Below are positions 1 to 8,471 of a DNA stretch of 64,000 nucleotides, piece after piece; within the stretch, counting starts at the first letter, position 1; the number at the start of each line of letters is the position of its first letter. The DNA comes from Calothrix sp. PCC 7716 (lineage in GTDB: Bacteria; Cyanobacteriota; Cyanobacteriia; Cyanobacteriales; Nostocaceae): positions 1,426,001 to 1,490,000 of the forward strand of contig NZ_AP025018.1 of assembly GCF_019977735.1 (NCBI RefSeq), written 5' to 3'. Under the pieces are notes generated by a model. It was not told the origin of the DNA. It made no database searches and saw only the letters and a program-made list of their open reading frames with translations. The position numbers were made by a program, and so were the translations under genes.

Positions 1-1
1 A

Positions 2-337
2 GTAACTGGTAGTATTCCACAGAATACAACTTTAGTGGTTATAGACTCAAAACCAACAACAGGCGCCGACCATAGCGACTTATTGCATTTGCAGGTTTGT
101 CAAGTACCCACTCAAGTTGCAGAAGCACCCCCAGTTGCACAAAAAATAGTGCCAATTATACAAAGTGAAGAAATTTGGGTTCAAAGAGAAAAACTTCAAC
201 CAAACAAGAACATCTTAATATCCCAACCAGAGAAAAACGTTAATTCTCCATGTGATGCAATACTCAAGGAATCTACAAGCGGCAATATAGAAAAATCTCC
301 ATCGAAGACAGAACGTGTTCGTCCACGCAATTTATAA
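2..337 (+). CDS. C-terminal end of an unidentified protein (5' truncated by window edge)
   Basis: The frame is open from the first complete codon at base 2 to a TAA at 335-337, so this is most likely the tail of a gene starting outside the window. A GTG at 35 exists but has no convincing ribosome binding site. The visible 111 residues are polar and low in complexity, rich in Pro, Gln, Val, Glu and Lys, ending in a basic R-V-R-P-R-N-L tail, which suggests a disordered C-terminus. No domain is recognisable and I assign no function. The next gene starts 86 bp downstream on the same strand. Confidence 0.5.
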   Translation, partial: VTGSIPQNTTLVVIDSKPTTGADHSDLLHLQVCQVPTQVAEAPPVAQKIVPIIQSEEIWVQREKLQPNKNILISQPEKNVNSPCDAILKESTSGNIEKSPSKTERVRPRNL

Positions 338-422
338 CCACTCCGTCATATAAACTAGTAGCAAACCTAAAATATTTTTATGGCGAATTCGGTTAAAACT
401 ATAAAGAGATAGTCCCTAAAGA

Positions 423-2018
423 ATGCCCCTTGAAACCATGCCATCCTTAAACCTGGCGATAGCCCGTCTAGTTCATGCTGGCACCAACAATTTCGCTATT
501 TGGGTGGTGCGCGCTCCTTACTCTAGTGGGCACGTTTTTCACGATTGCGTTTGGACACCCAACCTGACACAAGTATGGCAGGAATGGCAACAATTGTTTG
601 CAGGTCACAGCAACCTCGATGTATCTCCCAACGCCAGCGAATCTGATAAAATTCAATCGAATTACTCCTTACCAATAGAATTACCCCAACCTGCCACAGG
701 ACAACCAACTAACTACGCTGGGCGCCTAATGCAGTACTTTGGTAACTGTTTATGGCAATGGGTATTCGATGGACCAATTTTAAATAGCCTAGAACACAGT
801 CGAGGAATTGCAGCAGGACAAGAAAAAAGTCTCCGTCTGCGTTTAGAAATACGCGACCCTTATTTGGTATCGGTACCTTGGGAAATTATGCAGCGTCCCG
901 GTCAAGCTGCAATTTCTCTCAGTCAAAACGTCATATTTAGCCGTACCACCAGCGACGTTGACAAATTACCATCTTTACGTAGCGATGCTGGCTTAAATGT
1001 ATTGCTTGTACTTGGTGATGACGAAAATCTCCAACTCGAAGCTGAAGCTGAACTATTAAAGCGAACCTTAACACAAGGTACTGCAAGTGGTAGCAACTCA
1101 CGTGGTTACGCTCCATGTATTGTTACTAAACTAATTCGTCCTACCCCTGAAGAATTAATCGCAGCATTAGAAACGCGGGCATATAACGTGTTTTTTTATG
1201 CTGGTCATGGCTTGCGTGGACCAGATGGGGGCATATTAAATTTACACCCCAAAGCCACACTCAACGGCATTGAGTTGGCCCAGGTATTAACGCGCACAGG
1301 TGTAAAATTAGCTGTTTTTAATTCGTGTTGGGGCGCCCAACCTTTGGCAGTTAATCATCAACCAATACCTTACAGTAGCTTGGCAGAAGTATTAATACGA
1401 CATGGCGTACCAGCAGTACTGGGAATGCGCGATGTCATTGCCGACCGTGAAAGTCTTAGCTTTATTCAAGCTTTCTCAGAAGCACTGCGCTCACGTCGAG
1501 CTATTGATGAAGCAGTAGCCGATGCTAGGCAAAAACTACTATCTTTATATAAATTTAACCAACCTGGTTGGACACTACCCGTTCTTTATTTACATCCAGA
1601 GTTTGACGGGCAATTAATTCGCAGCTTAGACGAGAGCATTACCGAATTACCGACTTCTCTACCAGAATTTAGAAAAACATTCCCTGCTGCTTCACTGCGA
1701 CTACTTCATGATGGAACAAAACAACTACTTCCAACTCCCATCACTCGTATTGGTCGCACCACAGACAACAACATCATCATTCCCGATTTATCAGTTTCTA
1801 GGCAACATGCTCAAATTATTTGTCGAGATAGTTTTATTGACACAAAGTTAGAGCAAAGCTACTACTTACGTGATGATTCAACAGCAGGCACTTTAATATA
1901 TCAGTCTGGAGCATGGCAACGAATTCATCATGAAGAAGTACCACTAAGGTCAGGAACGCAATTAAAATTTGGTAGTAGCCGTGGTGACATTTGGGAGTTT
2001 ATGATAGAAAACTCATAG
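423..2018 (+). CDS. CHAT (caspase-like) domain protein with C-terminal FHA domain
   Basis: A 531-residue protein. The central part, about residues 190-395, looks like a CHAT domain, a caspase/separase-like cysteine protease fold: the catalytic His is H262 in FFYAGHG and the Cys is C302 in FNSCWG. Residues about 425-528 form an FHA phosphothreonine-binding domain, with the G-R pair at 444-445 and the S-x-x-H core at 459-462. The N-terminal 190 residues are not recognised. CHAT proteins are often effectors or peptidases of conflict or cell-death systems, and the FHA part suggests recruitment by a phosphorylated partner; both roles are inferred. The ATG at 423 is used; the ATG at 438 is an alternative. 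A second FHA protein lies 1 kb downstream. Confidence 0.85.
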   Translation: MPLETMPSLNLAIARLVHAGTNNFAIWVVRAPYSSGHVFHDCVWTPNLTQVWQEWQQLFAGHSNLDVSPNASESDKIQSNYSLPIELPQPATGQPTNYAGRLMQYFGNCLWQWVFDGPILNSLEHSRGIAAGQEKSLRLRLEIRDPYLVSVPWEIMQRPGQAAISLSQNVIFSRTTSDVDKLPSLRSDAGLNVLLVLGDDENLQLEAEAELLKRTLTQGTASGSNSRGYAPCIVTKLIRPTPEELIAALETRAYNVFFYAGHGLRGPDGGILNLHPKATLNGIELAQVLTRTGVKLAVFNSCWGAQPLAVNHQPIPYSSLAEVLIRHGVPAVLGMRDVIADRESLSFIQAFSEALRSRRAIDEAVADARQKLLSLYKFNQPGWTLPVLYLHPEFDGQLIRSLDESITELPTSLPEFRKTFPAASLRLLHDGTKQLLPTPITRIGRTTDNNIIIPDLSVSRQHAQIICRDSFIDTKLEQSYYLRDDSTAGTLIYQSGAWQRIHHEEVPLRSGTQLKFGSSRGDIWEFMIENS

Positions 2019-2236
2019 ACAGTTTGTCAAAAATCCATGAAATTACTCTTGACATAATTAGATTTTTATTTAAAACATATTATTTCAACGTATTATTCTG
2101 TGAGTATCACTTAAATATTTTTTATCACACAAAAACAATACGCGATCATTTTATTCGTTTTGCGGAAACGGTCGCGCTTATGCTGTAGCTCTTGGTACAC
2201 AAACAAATTAAACCATCCAATAAGGAAAGCCTAGAA

Positions 2237-2878
2237 ATGACTCACACAAAAAACGACGCACTTAACAGTTCAGAGTTCCAACCATCTGCAATTCACCTGG
2301 AGTTGCTCGAAGCATTACTCGAAAACGACGAAGCAACATATCCCTGGAACCCAGCATCTCCCGAATCAGAAGATTTCTTTCATCAATGTGATGTGCATTT
2401 TGCCATTGATGAACTTCTCGAAGTTGATTCCGGCTGCCAAGAAGCTTTTTATAGCCATCTTGATGCTTTGTGGTCTAACACACCAACCTTGCAATCTCAA
2501 TGTAGCACAACTGTAGTATCAATATCAAAACTTAAAGAAAGTTTACAATCAGCGATTTCTTCCCGGATTCCTCACGAATGGATAGAGAAGATAGCACAGA
2601 AAGCAAGTGATTTATTTAATTCGCCAATGTCAATAGCAGACCAATTAGTAGAAATTGCCGCATCTGTAGTGCCCGCTTTAGGCGCCGATGATTTATCAGT
2701 ATTAGCGCGTCCATATGCGTATGCAATGCGTAGTGAAACAACTACATTAGAATCAACACTTAAAAAAGTGGGTGGACACGACTGGAATAATTTATCTGAA
2801 ATTGAGCAAGCACGGGTGAGTGTAGCAGTAGCTTATTACGCACTTCAGCAACTCAAAAATTCTCAACCAGTAGACTAA
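2237..2878 (+). CDS. conserved hypothetical protein, 213 aa, downstream of CHAT-FHA gene
   Basis: The ATG at 2237 is preferred over an upstream TTG at 2192 because a purine-rich AAGGAAAG lies just before it. The product is acidic at the N-terminus, has no signal peptide or membrane helix, and is predicted to be mostly helical, with a hydrophobic helical segment at about residues 130-160 (SIADQLVEIAASVVPALG). I do not recognise the family. It follows the CHAT-FHA gene on the same strand after a 218 bp gap holding no credible gene, so co-function is possible but not shown. Confidence 0.65.
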   Translation: MTHTKNDALNSSEFQPSAIHLELLEALLENDEATYPWNPASPESEDFFHQCDVHFAIDELLEVDSGCQEAFYSHLDALWSNTPTLQSQCSTTVVSISKLKESLQSAISSRIPHEWIEKIAQKASDLFNSPMSIADQLVEIAASVVPALGADDLSVLARPYAYAMRSETTTLESTLKKVGGHDWNNLSEIEQARVSVAVAYYALQQLKNSQPVD

Positions 2879-3063
2879 GTGCTTAGTAAAAAAGATGTGA
2901 TCAAATGCACTCTACTATTAAAATACCATTTCACTATTTTAAATCTAACTATAGGCTCTTGCTGTGTAATAACCATCTATCAAAAGATAGAAATAAAGTG
3001 AAGGCAAAACAGTGAAGTACTGCAATTTGGGTTATAAGTGAGTCATATGAATATCAAAATAAA

Positions 3064-3094
3064 AAGCAACCGGGGAAAACCCAGTTGCTTTTTT
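3064..3094 (-). terminator. intrinsic terminator of the FHA-PrsW gene
   Basis: An inverted repeat GCAAC...GTTGC with an inner GGG/CCC stem and GAAA loop (3066-3088) is flanked by A-runs and T-runs on both sides. Read on the minus strand it sits directly after the stop of the gene at 3093-4469. The A/T symmetry means it could also stop plus-strand transcription from 2237-2878. Confidence 0.75.
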
Positions 3095-4469
3095 ATTTTC
3101 GTTCTAAAAAACGTGTAGCAAAATTTTGTGAACGGTTTGGAGAAAGAGCGCGTGCTTTAAGAATAGCAGCCATCAGAAAGGCGTATGAAATTACACCAAC
3201 AACAACTAATAACAAAGCATTAATAGCTCCAGAAGCATTCCACAAAGCATGAAGCGCAGCCGCAGTTAAGTAACCCACAATTAAAATTCGCACACCTCTA
3301 CTTGGTTTAAGAACAGCCAAACCAATGAAATATCCTAAATAACCGCTATAAGCCATATGACCAGCGACTAATCCTAATATTCGGGGAATTAAAAGCTGTA
3401 ACCCTACCAACTGTCCAGCATCGGCGCCCGATTGTTGTGCAACACTTAATGTAATTTGTGGCACATATTGACCAAGTGTTTCCAACAGAGTAAAACCAAC
3501 CGCCGAAGCAGTGCCAAGTAGAATACCATCAAGAGGTTCAGAGACACCAAGTCGTTCACGCCAAGGAGAAGGAAGCGTTCTTGATATTAAAAATATACCC
3601 AAAACAGGCAAAGCTTTGAGTAATTCTTCCATTAACCCGGCGCCGAAAAACATCCGCACAAGTAATTCAGTTAAGGTAATTTCCTGATTTTCTCTGGGTA
3701 AATTACCTGGTAGAACAACACGGAATATATAAATAAATAAATCTAAAATAGGGCTTTTTAAAATTACCACCGTCCCCAAACCAGAAGCGAGTAATATCCA
3801 CCAAGGTTTGTGCTTGCCACACAAACGATAAATAAAATAATATGCAGCAGAAGCAATATAAGTACCAACAATAACTTGATTAGCTTGCGGCGAACCAACT
3901 GTAGCAAACATTAATACTACAAATACAACAGTTAAAATACCAGGAATTAAAAAAGCTTTGCTAGTTAAATCCTTTCCGGTTGAGATAATGGGGAACAACT
4001 GTGTAAAGCTTACAGAATCTATTTGTGTAGGCGCCTCATATTTGCTTGCGGGGGTGAGTGAAGTAGCGGCAGCGGAATTAATAGCAGTTTGTTGAGGAGC
4101 ATTATTTTCATATTCAAACTGAAATATGGGTCCATCCTGTGCCAAAGAAATGCGGTCACCAGAATGTAACTCTTGACAACCCTCAAGACGCTGACCATTA
4201 AGGTAAGTACCATTAGCACTACTAAGGTCACAAATCACCCAACTGCATCGACCATCAGGAGAAGGAGAAATGGAACGAACAACCGCATGGCGCCGTGATA
4301 CCATCCGAAACTTAATGGCATCCAAAGCAATTTGACAACCAGGGTCGCGTCCAATTACCACCTCTCGATTTTTGAGTAAGGCATAATTCGACTCAGACCC
4401 ACTAGGTACTCCGTTACCAGACACTAGCCGCAGAAAAGCATTCGTCAACGGCGCGTTTTGAAACGTCAT
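3093..4469 (-). CDS. FHA domain - PrsW-family intramembrane protease
   Basis: A 458-residue membrane protein. Residues about 36-120 form an FHA domain (GRDPG at 40-44, SRRH at 58-61, SSANGTYLNG at 83-92). After a linker to about residue 170 come some eight hydrophobic segments with the PrsW hallmark E-E-x-x-K at E281-E282-K285 (MEELLKA) and a second Glu at E330 in GFTLLETLG. PrsW enzymes are membrane-embedded glutamic-type proteases related to CAAX proteases; in Bacillus PrsW cleaves the anti-sigma factor RsiW. Here the FHA domain may make cleavage depend on a phosphoprotein, which is inference. The gene converges on the CHAT-FHA pair. Confidence 0.88.
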   Translation of the reverse strand: MTFQNAPLTNAFLRLVSGNGVPSGSESNYALLKNREVVIGRDPGCQIALDAIKFRMVSRRHAVVRSISPSPDGRCSWVICDLSSANGTYLNGQRLEGCQELHSGDRISLAQDGPIFQFEYENNAPQQTAINSAAATSLTPASKYEAPTQIDSVSFTQLFPIISTGKDLTSKAFLIPGILTVVFVVLMFATVGSPQANQVIVGTYIASAAYYFIYRLCGKHKPWWILLASGLGTVVILKSPILDLFIYIFRVVLPGNLPRENQEITLTELLVRMFFGAGLMEELLKALPVLGIFLISRTLPSPWRERLGVSEPLDGILLGTASAVGFTLLETLGQYVPQITLSVAQQSGADAGQLVGLQLLIPRILGLVAGHMAYSGYLGYFIGLAVLKPSRGVRILIVGYLTAAALHALWNASGAINALLLVVVGVISYAFLMAAILKARALSPNRSQNFATRFLERK

Positions 4470-4540
4470 TCATTTACAAGGTGGTTATTAACGATTTTAC
4501 TCATTGATAGATACAATATAGCTTCACTCTATATAAGCAG

Positions 4541-4567
4541 AATTAAAAATTAAAAATTAAAAATAAA
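4541..4567. repeat. short AAAAATT tandem repeat
   Basis: About four units of AAAAATT lie upstream of the FHA-PrsW gene. It is a low-complexity AT tract and may simply be slippage in a promoter region. Confidence 0.5.
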
Positions 4568-4667
4568 AACACCTTTAGTAAACCATACTGAGTATTACCA
4601 AAACGTGACTACATAAAAATTTACCAAAGTAAATATATTAATTCTGTATTTTTCAAATCTTTTTCTT

Positions 4668-4697
4668 GTGGAGCAGGCATCCTTGCCTGCCCCCCTT
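4668..4697. repeat. dispersed palindromic repeat, family TTGTGGA-CRGGC
   Basis: The sequence TTGTGGAGCAGGCATCC is followed by TTGCCTGCCCC, giving a stem GGCA/TGCC in a conserved frame. Related copies lie at 23537-23560, 24943-24966, 30961-30987 and 54668-54693, each just after a gene. Confidence 0.6.
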
Positions 4698-4707
4698 CCC
4701 TACATAT

Positions 4708-5250
4708 CTAAACCTGAGCCAGCTCCAAATCTTGCTCAACATGCTCAACCGGCGCCGTTACCAAATTACCATCAACAATAGCCTCATCAACAGCAATTTC
4801 TAGGTATTTACCACCTGCACCATTCACATCTGGACTACAAGCAGCATACGCAGTACAAGTTTTACCTCTTAGCACATCTGCCGCTGCTAATAACTGTAAA
4901 CCGTGGCAAATAGCAGCAATACGTTTATTCGCATAAGCATTCCGGACGGGTTATATCTATAACTCTGTGATTTAAACGAATATATTCAGGCGCCCGTCCA
5001 CCAGGAATAACCAAAGCATCATAGCTTGCAGCTTGAATTTCATCAAAAGTCGCATTAAGGGTAAAATTATGCCCAGGCTTCTCGCTGTAAGTTTGGTCTC
5101 CCTCAAAATCATGCACAGCAGTACGTATTTTCTCACCAGCCTTTTTGTTTGGGCAAACAGCATGTACAGTATGCCCAACCATCTGCAAAGCTTGGAATGT
5201 TCCATCACCTCATAATCTTCAACGAAATCGCCCACAAGCATTAAAATGTC
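4708..5250 (-). pseudogene. DJ-1/PfpI (class I glutamine amidotransferase-like) remnant, two frameshifts
   Basis: Three minus-strand frames together rebuild most of a DJ-1/PfpI protein. The first piece has [12 protein letters not shown] (about 5250-5212). The next contains [16 protein letters not shown] and [11 protein letters not shown]. After a second shift near 4950 comes [11 protein letters not shown], which carries the nucleophile-elbow Cys of the family, then [12 protein letters not shown] and the C-terminus ending at 4708-4710. Frameshifts near 5209 and 4950 break the gene. Its start has been lost and replaced by the start of a DUF4276 gene, giving an open 167-residue chimera that is unlikely to be functional. 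Confidence 0.8.
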
Positions 5251-5439
5251 TTCAAGGCATTTCTTATTTAATTGTGGTTTGATTTTAGCGTAACTTACCA
5301 CACCACCTTTACTAACAGAACTAGTTTTTACAAGAATTGGATTGAGGAATATATTTTTTTCCTGAAAATAACCGTATAGTAACTCTCTGACAAAAGTTTC
5401 TTCCGTTTGTCCTTCGACAAAAACATTGATTCGTATCAT
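5250..5439 (-). pseudogene. DUF4276-family protein, N-terminal fragment only
   Basis: The ATG at 5439 starts MIRINVFVEGQTEETFVREL, a typical start of DUF4276, the small Toprim-like partner encoded beside AAA/OLD-like ATPases in anti-phage conflict loci. The start overlaps the ATPase stop by four bases (ATGA), a usual sign of coupled translation. Homology to the family ends after about 64 residues near 5250 and runs directly into DJ-1/PfpI sequence. The Toprim-like C-terminal two thirds are therefore missing. Confidence 0.7.
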
Positions 5440-6254
5440 CGTGAAGGTCTTCCCCCAACAATGTTTTTCTTCCAAAGTTCCCCTAAACTGTAATCTTCAA
5501 GCCAAGTTTCTAAATCACGCTGTTTAAGTCTGTGGAGTGATGATTTTCCCTCGTTGCGGTCTACAATAATCACATCATTTGCATCAAACTCGTTGAGCAA
5601 TTCAACTGACTGCGTTGAAACAATTACTTGTTTGGATGAAGCACGCATTAACGAAGCTAGGACGGTAATTGCATATGGATGAAGACCTAATTCAGGTTCA
5701 TCAACCAAAATTGTCTCTGGCAGAAGGGTATCAGGTTGGAGAAAAACAGTTGCCAGACAAATAAAACGAAGCGTTCCATCGGAAAGAAGATGTGCTTTAA
5801 AAGGGATATCCTGACCTCGCTCAAACCATTCCAGTTCAATAACATCTTTGTTTTGTGGAGAAGGACGTAGATTAAAATCGCCAAAGAAAGGAGCAACAAG
5901 CCGAATAGTTTTAACAATCTTTTGATACGATGCTGGATGACTATCACGCAAAAAGTATAAGAACGATGCGAGATTACGCGCGTCAGGACGTAGATAAGCG
6001 TTGTCATTAATACCATGTGCCTGTTTTACATAGGCGCTATCGCTTGTATCATGAAAATGATAAACCCCCCATTGCTGCATAGTAGGTACTATGTAACGGT
6101 CAATTCCTGTTCCTGTAACCTCTAAAGCCAGGGTTTCAAAATGACCCTTACCAATTTCGCGCTCACCAGTTATATTCCACCAAAAAGATTCTTTGGAGAA
6201 CATCAATCGATTATCCCGTGTTGGCTCAAGCGTATTTGTTTTATCTGGGAACAC
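5436..6254 (-). pseudogene. AAA (OLD/RecF-like) ATPase lacking its N-terminus and Walker A
   Basis: About 272 codons are open from a GTG at 6254. Visible ATPase elements are the signature-like LSDGT at 157-161, Walker B with D-loop ILVDEPELGLH at 182-192, and a later STQS segment near 215. The P-loop G-x-N-G-x-G-K-S expected about 60-100 residues before the present start is absent. The sequence upstream of about 6210 instead matches a plus-strand coding scrap (6209-6337), so the 5' end was cut by recombination. It pairs with the equally truncated DUF4276 gene. Confidence 0.75.
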
Positions 6255-6337
6255 TAGAAGGAATAACAGGTTTGCAGATGATGGGATTAAAAGACCGCGA
6301 AGCTATGGGGAACTATAGAGTAAAAATATACGGATAA
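6209..6337 (+). pseudogene. C-terminal scrap of the gene that preceded brxC
   Basis: A plus-strand frame ends at a TAA at 6335-6337, 12 bp before the brxC-like start. It encodes about 43 residues including LGTLEGITGLQMMG and EAMGNYRVKIYG. The spacing suggests it is the tail of the gene upstream of brxC in a BREX operon. I cannot name the gene: it does not clearly resemble BrxA or BrxB ends that I know. The left break coincides with the truncation of the minus-strand ATPase. Confidence 0.4.
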
Positions 6338-6349
6338 GGATGGGAAGGA

Positions 6350-6760
6350 ATGAATACGATTGGCGAAATTTTGGCAAGGGATTTGGGGCAACCTATTGAG
6401 GAAATTATCAAGGTTAACCAAATTTATGAGGAATCCGTTTATACCGAAATAACCGAGTATATCGCCACGGAACGCATTCTGGAACAGTACCGCAGTTTGC
6501 TTAAAGCTATTGCTGATGAAGCATCTGAGCCAAGTGAGGCTATTGGGGTTTGGATTTCTGGTTTCTTTGGCTCTGGTAAATCTTCTTTTGCGAAAAATTT
6601 AGGCTATGTCCTCTCTAATCGTCATGTTAAAGGTGTTGCAGCTAGCGAATTATTTAAAAATCAAATTAAAGACCGTCGCTTGGGTGAATTTTTAGATTTT
6701 ATTAACACCAAGATCTGCCAAAAGAAATATGGGATAATTTTAGCTCGTGACATTAGATAA
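6350..6760 (+). pseudogene. BrxC N-terminal fragment (BREX anti-phage ATPase), about 136 of over 1000 residues
   Basis: The product begins MNTIGEILARDLGQPI and has GVWISGFFGSGKSSF with a Walker A at residues 71-79, followed by LSNRHVKG. This strongly resembles the N-terminus of BrxC/PglY, the large P-loop ATPase of BREX phage-exclusion systems, usually over 1000 residues. Homology stops near residue 124 and the frame ends in a short unrelated tail. A purine-rich GGAAGGA precedes the ATG at 6350. The fragment cannot be a working BrxC. BrxL-like sequence about 0.9 kb downstream supports a collapsed BREX operon. Confidence 0.8.
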
Positions 6761-6807
6761 CAGAAGTAATGTATCATTAAAATACCAGAATTATAAAGGG
6801 ACAAGTC

Positions 6808-7032
6808 ATGAATATTGAGCAATCAGTTTTAGAAAGATTACGAGAGTTACCCCTAGAAAAACAGCAAGAAGTATTGGATTTTACTGACTATTTACATCAA
6901 AAAGTCACTCCTAAGCGTCCCCTTCGCAGTATTAAAGGTTTATGTGCTGATTTAAAAGTAGATATAACAGCGGAGGATATAGCTGAAGCAAGAAAAGAAA
7001 TGTGGGGTAATTTTCCGAGGGAGATTATTTAG
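6808..7032 (+). CDS. DUF2281/VapB-like antitoxin
   Basis: A 74-residue protein starting MNIEQSVLERLRELPLEKQQ, the usual start of cyanobacterial DUF2281 antitoxins, with a helix-rich L-P-x-x-x-Q-x-E-V-L-D-F core. The basic middle part and the C-terminus, with EARKEMWGNFPRE, match the toxin-binding tail of the family. The start is preceded by AAAGGGAC. Its stop overlaps the GTG start of the PIN toxin by one base, a typical antitoxin-toxin arrangement. The pair sits inside BREX wreckage and appears intact. Confidence 0.85.
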   Translation: MNIEQSVLERLRELPLEKQQEVLDFTDYLHQKVTPKRPLRSIKGLCADLKVDITAEDIAEARKEMWGNFPREII

Positions 7033-7436
7033 TGACATCTGTAGTAGCAGACACACACACAATAATTTGGCATATTTTTAACCTAGAGAGGCTATCAGAA
7101 ATAGCCCTCACAGCATTAGAACTGGCAGTAAATGGTGGATACCCTATTTATGTATCCGCCATTACAATTGTTGAAATTACTTACTTAGTGGAGAGAGGAC
7201 GCTTGGCAGAGGACGTATTGACACGTGTCCTTAATGCAATAGATGACACTGATGTTGGTATTAGCTTAGTGCCTCTTAACCGCGATATTTCAGCCGCAGT
7301 TCGACAAATTGACAGGGCAACTGTTCCTGATATGCCAGATAGAATCATTGCAGCCACGGCGTTATACATGAATCTTCCCTTAATAACTTGTGACTTACAA
7401 ATTCGAGCATTAACAACAATTCAGACAATTTGGTAA
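7032..7436 (+). CDS. VapC-like PIN-domain ribonuclease toxin
   Basis: A 134-residue PIN-domain protein with GTG start overlapping the antitoxin stop. PIN acidic residues are visible: Asp in ADTHTIIW near the N-terminus, Glu in IVEITYLVERG, and the C-terminal Asp pair region PDMPDRIIAATA and LITCDLQI. VapC toxins cleave tRNA or rRNA in a metal-dependent way when the antitoxin is degraded. Length is normal for the family and no frameshift is visible. It may persist as an addiction module in an otherwise dead defence region. Confidence 0.9.
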   Translation: MTSVVADTHTIIWHIFNLERLSEIALTALELAVNGGYPIYVSAITIVEITYLVERGRLAEDVLTRVLNAIDDTDVGISLVPLNRDISAAVRQIDRATVPDMPDRIIAATALYMNLPLITCDLQIRALTTIQTIW

Positions 7437-7548
7437 GCATGGATAAATTCCTGGTCATATGGGGCAAAGGGGATAGTTAAATGTTAAAGGAACTTCACCT
7501 CCAACAAGTTGGTCTAGCATCCAATTTTGATGTTTGCTAAAAGGCGCC

Positions 7549-7897
7549 TTTGACGTTCAACTAAAAGACCAAGAACCTCCTAATGCTCACCGTGCAAGGT
7601 TTGTAAGGCATATCCTTTCTACCGAATTTATTTGCGGCATTAAAGGAGATATCCCTTATCAACTTAGCAGTATTAAAATTCCCGCAAAACCTTAGTATCC
7701 AAGGAAATATCAAAGCGGTTCGTTCTTTAGCAGAACCGCTACAACTTGGAATGGACAATGGCGCTAGAAAAGCATTAATTCCAACTGAAAACAAACGTCA
7801 TTTTTTAGAAGTATCAGCAGATATTATGGAACGAGTTGACCCCATTTTTTACAGTGACCAATTAACAGCAGCAATGAAGGCATTAGGTGTAAATTAA
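7549..7897 (+). pseudogene. BrxL-like (Lon-related) C-terminal remnant, frameshifted
   Basis: The frame 7688-7897 encodes NLSIQGNIKAVRSLAEPLQ, then GMDNGARKALIPTENKRHF and FYSDQLTAAMKALGVN before a TAA. This resembles the C-terminal Lon-protease-like part of BrxL of BREX systems (the GN-I-K-A and I-P-x-E-N-K elements). A second overlapping open stretch, 7549-7695 (RFVRHILSTEFICGIKG), is in another frame and I cannot place it; it may be an upstream piece after a frameshift. No start codon or full domain remains. It completes the picture of a BREX locus whose middle genes were deleted. Confidence 0.55.
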
Positions 7898-7907
7898 ATA
7901 ATTAAAA

Positions 7908-7992
7908 TCCCCCCTAGCCCCCCTTGATAAGGGGGGAACAAGAAAAGAAACAAATCTTAGCCCCCCTTATTAAGGGGGGTTGGGGGGGATTA
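7908..7992. repeat. two adjacent CCCCCCTT/AAGGGGGG palindromes
   Basis: Two hairpins, CCCCCCTTGATAAGGGGGG (7918-7936) and CCCCCCTTATTAAGGGGGG about 45 bp further on, are framed by TAGCC and GGGGATTA sequences. This is a common dispersed intergenic palindrome of cyanobacteria. It lies between the BREX remnant and the end of narM and could act as a transcription stop for both. Confidence 0.75.
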
Positions 7993-8448
7993 GCTATTAA
8001 TTAATTTAAATTCTTCAAGCGCTTTAGGAAAGTTTTTGTTTTCGTGTCCGGAGCGGCTAAGTTTAATTAAAGCAAATCTTTCTAAAGGTGATAATGCTGC
8101 CCAGGAAGGCGCCTCTATTTTCACATTATATTCGGTTGCTTTTTCTTGAACGCTTTCTGGTATATTATTTACGTCCATCCACGCTGGGTGTGATTCTATT
8201 GGTAGTTCTGATGGATAGGCGCCTGTACGTTGATGTATAAGATTTTGTAAATTATGTCGGTAGGTTTCTATTTCTTGCTCTGTTGTACAGGGTTGCTCGA
8301 CTAATGCTTGACGCTCATCTTGAGTTAAGTGGTTCCAATCTGCTAATTTTAATTTGATTCCACAGGTGTCAAGGTTGTATCTTGCTTGCATGGGAATACA
8401 TCGCAGGGAATCAACGAAATCTGTTTCAAATTCAAAGAATTGTACCAT
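7990..8448 (-). CDS. narM: NarM, nitrate reductase associated protein
   Basis: A 152-residue soluble protein matching the nitrate-reductase-associated family (NarM/NRAP): start MVQFFEFETDFVDSLRCIPM, a WNHLTQDERQ helix, and the C-terminal SWAALSPLERFALIKLSR. In Synechococcus, NarM is needed to form active nitrate reductase; the molecular role, probably maturation or electron supply, is unsettled. Its place at the end of the minus-strand series nrtP-narB-psiE-narM fits. It starts 23 bp after the stop of the PsiE-like gene and is probably co-transcribed with it. Confidence 0.85.
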   Translation of the reverse strand: MVQFFEFETDFVDSLRCIPMQARYNLDTCGIKLKLADWNHLTQDERQALVEQPCTTEQEIETYRHNLQNLIHQRTGAYPSELPIESHPAWMDVNNIPESVQEKATEYNVKIEAPSWAALSPLERFALIKLSRSGHENKNFPKALEEFKLINS

Positions 8449-8471
8449 AATCTCAATAAAATATTCTGATT

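Noticed and set aside
1991-2188. 65-codon plus-strand open frame after the CHAT-FHA gene
   Set aside because: It overlaps the end of the CHAT-FHA gene, has no ribosome binding site and no recognisable composition; taken as spacer.
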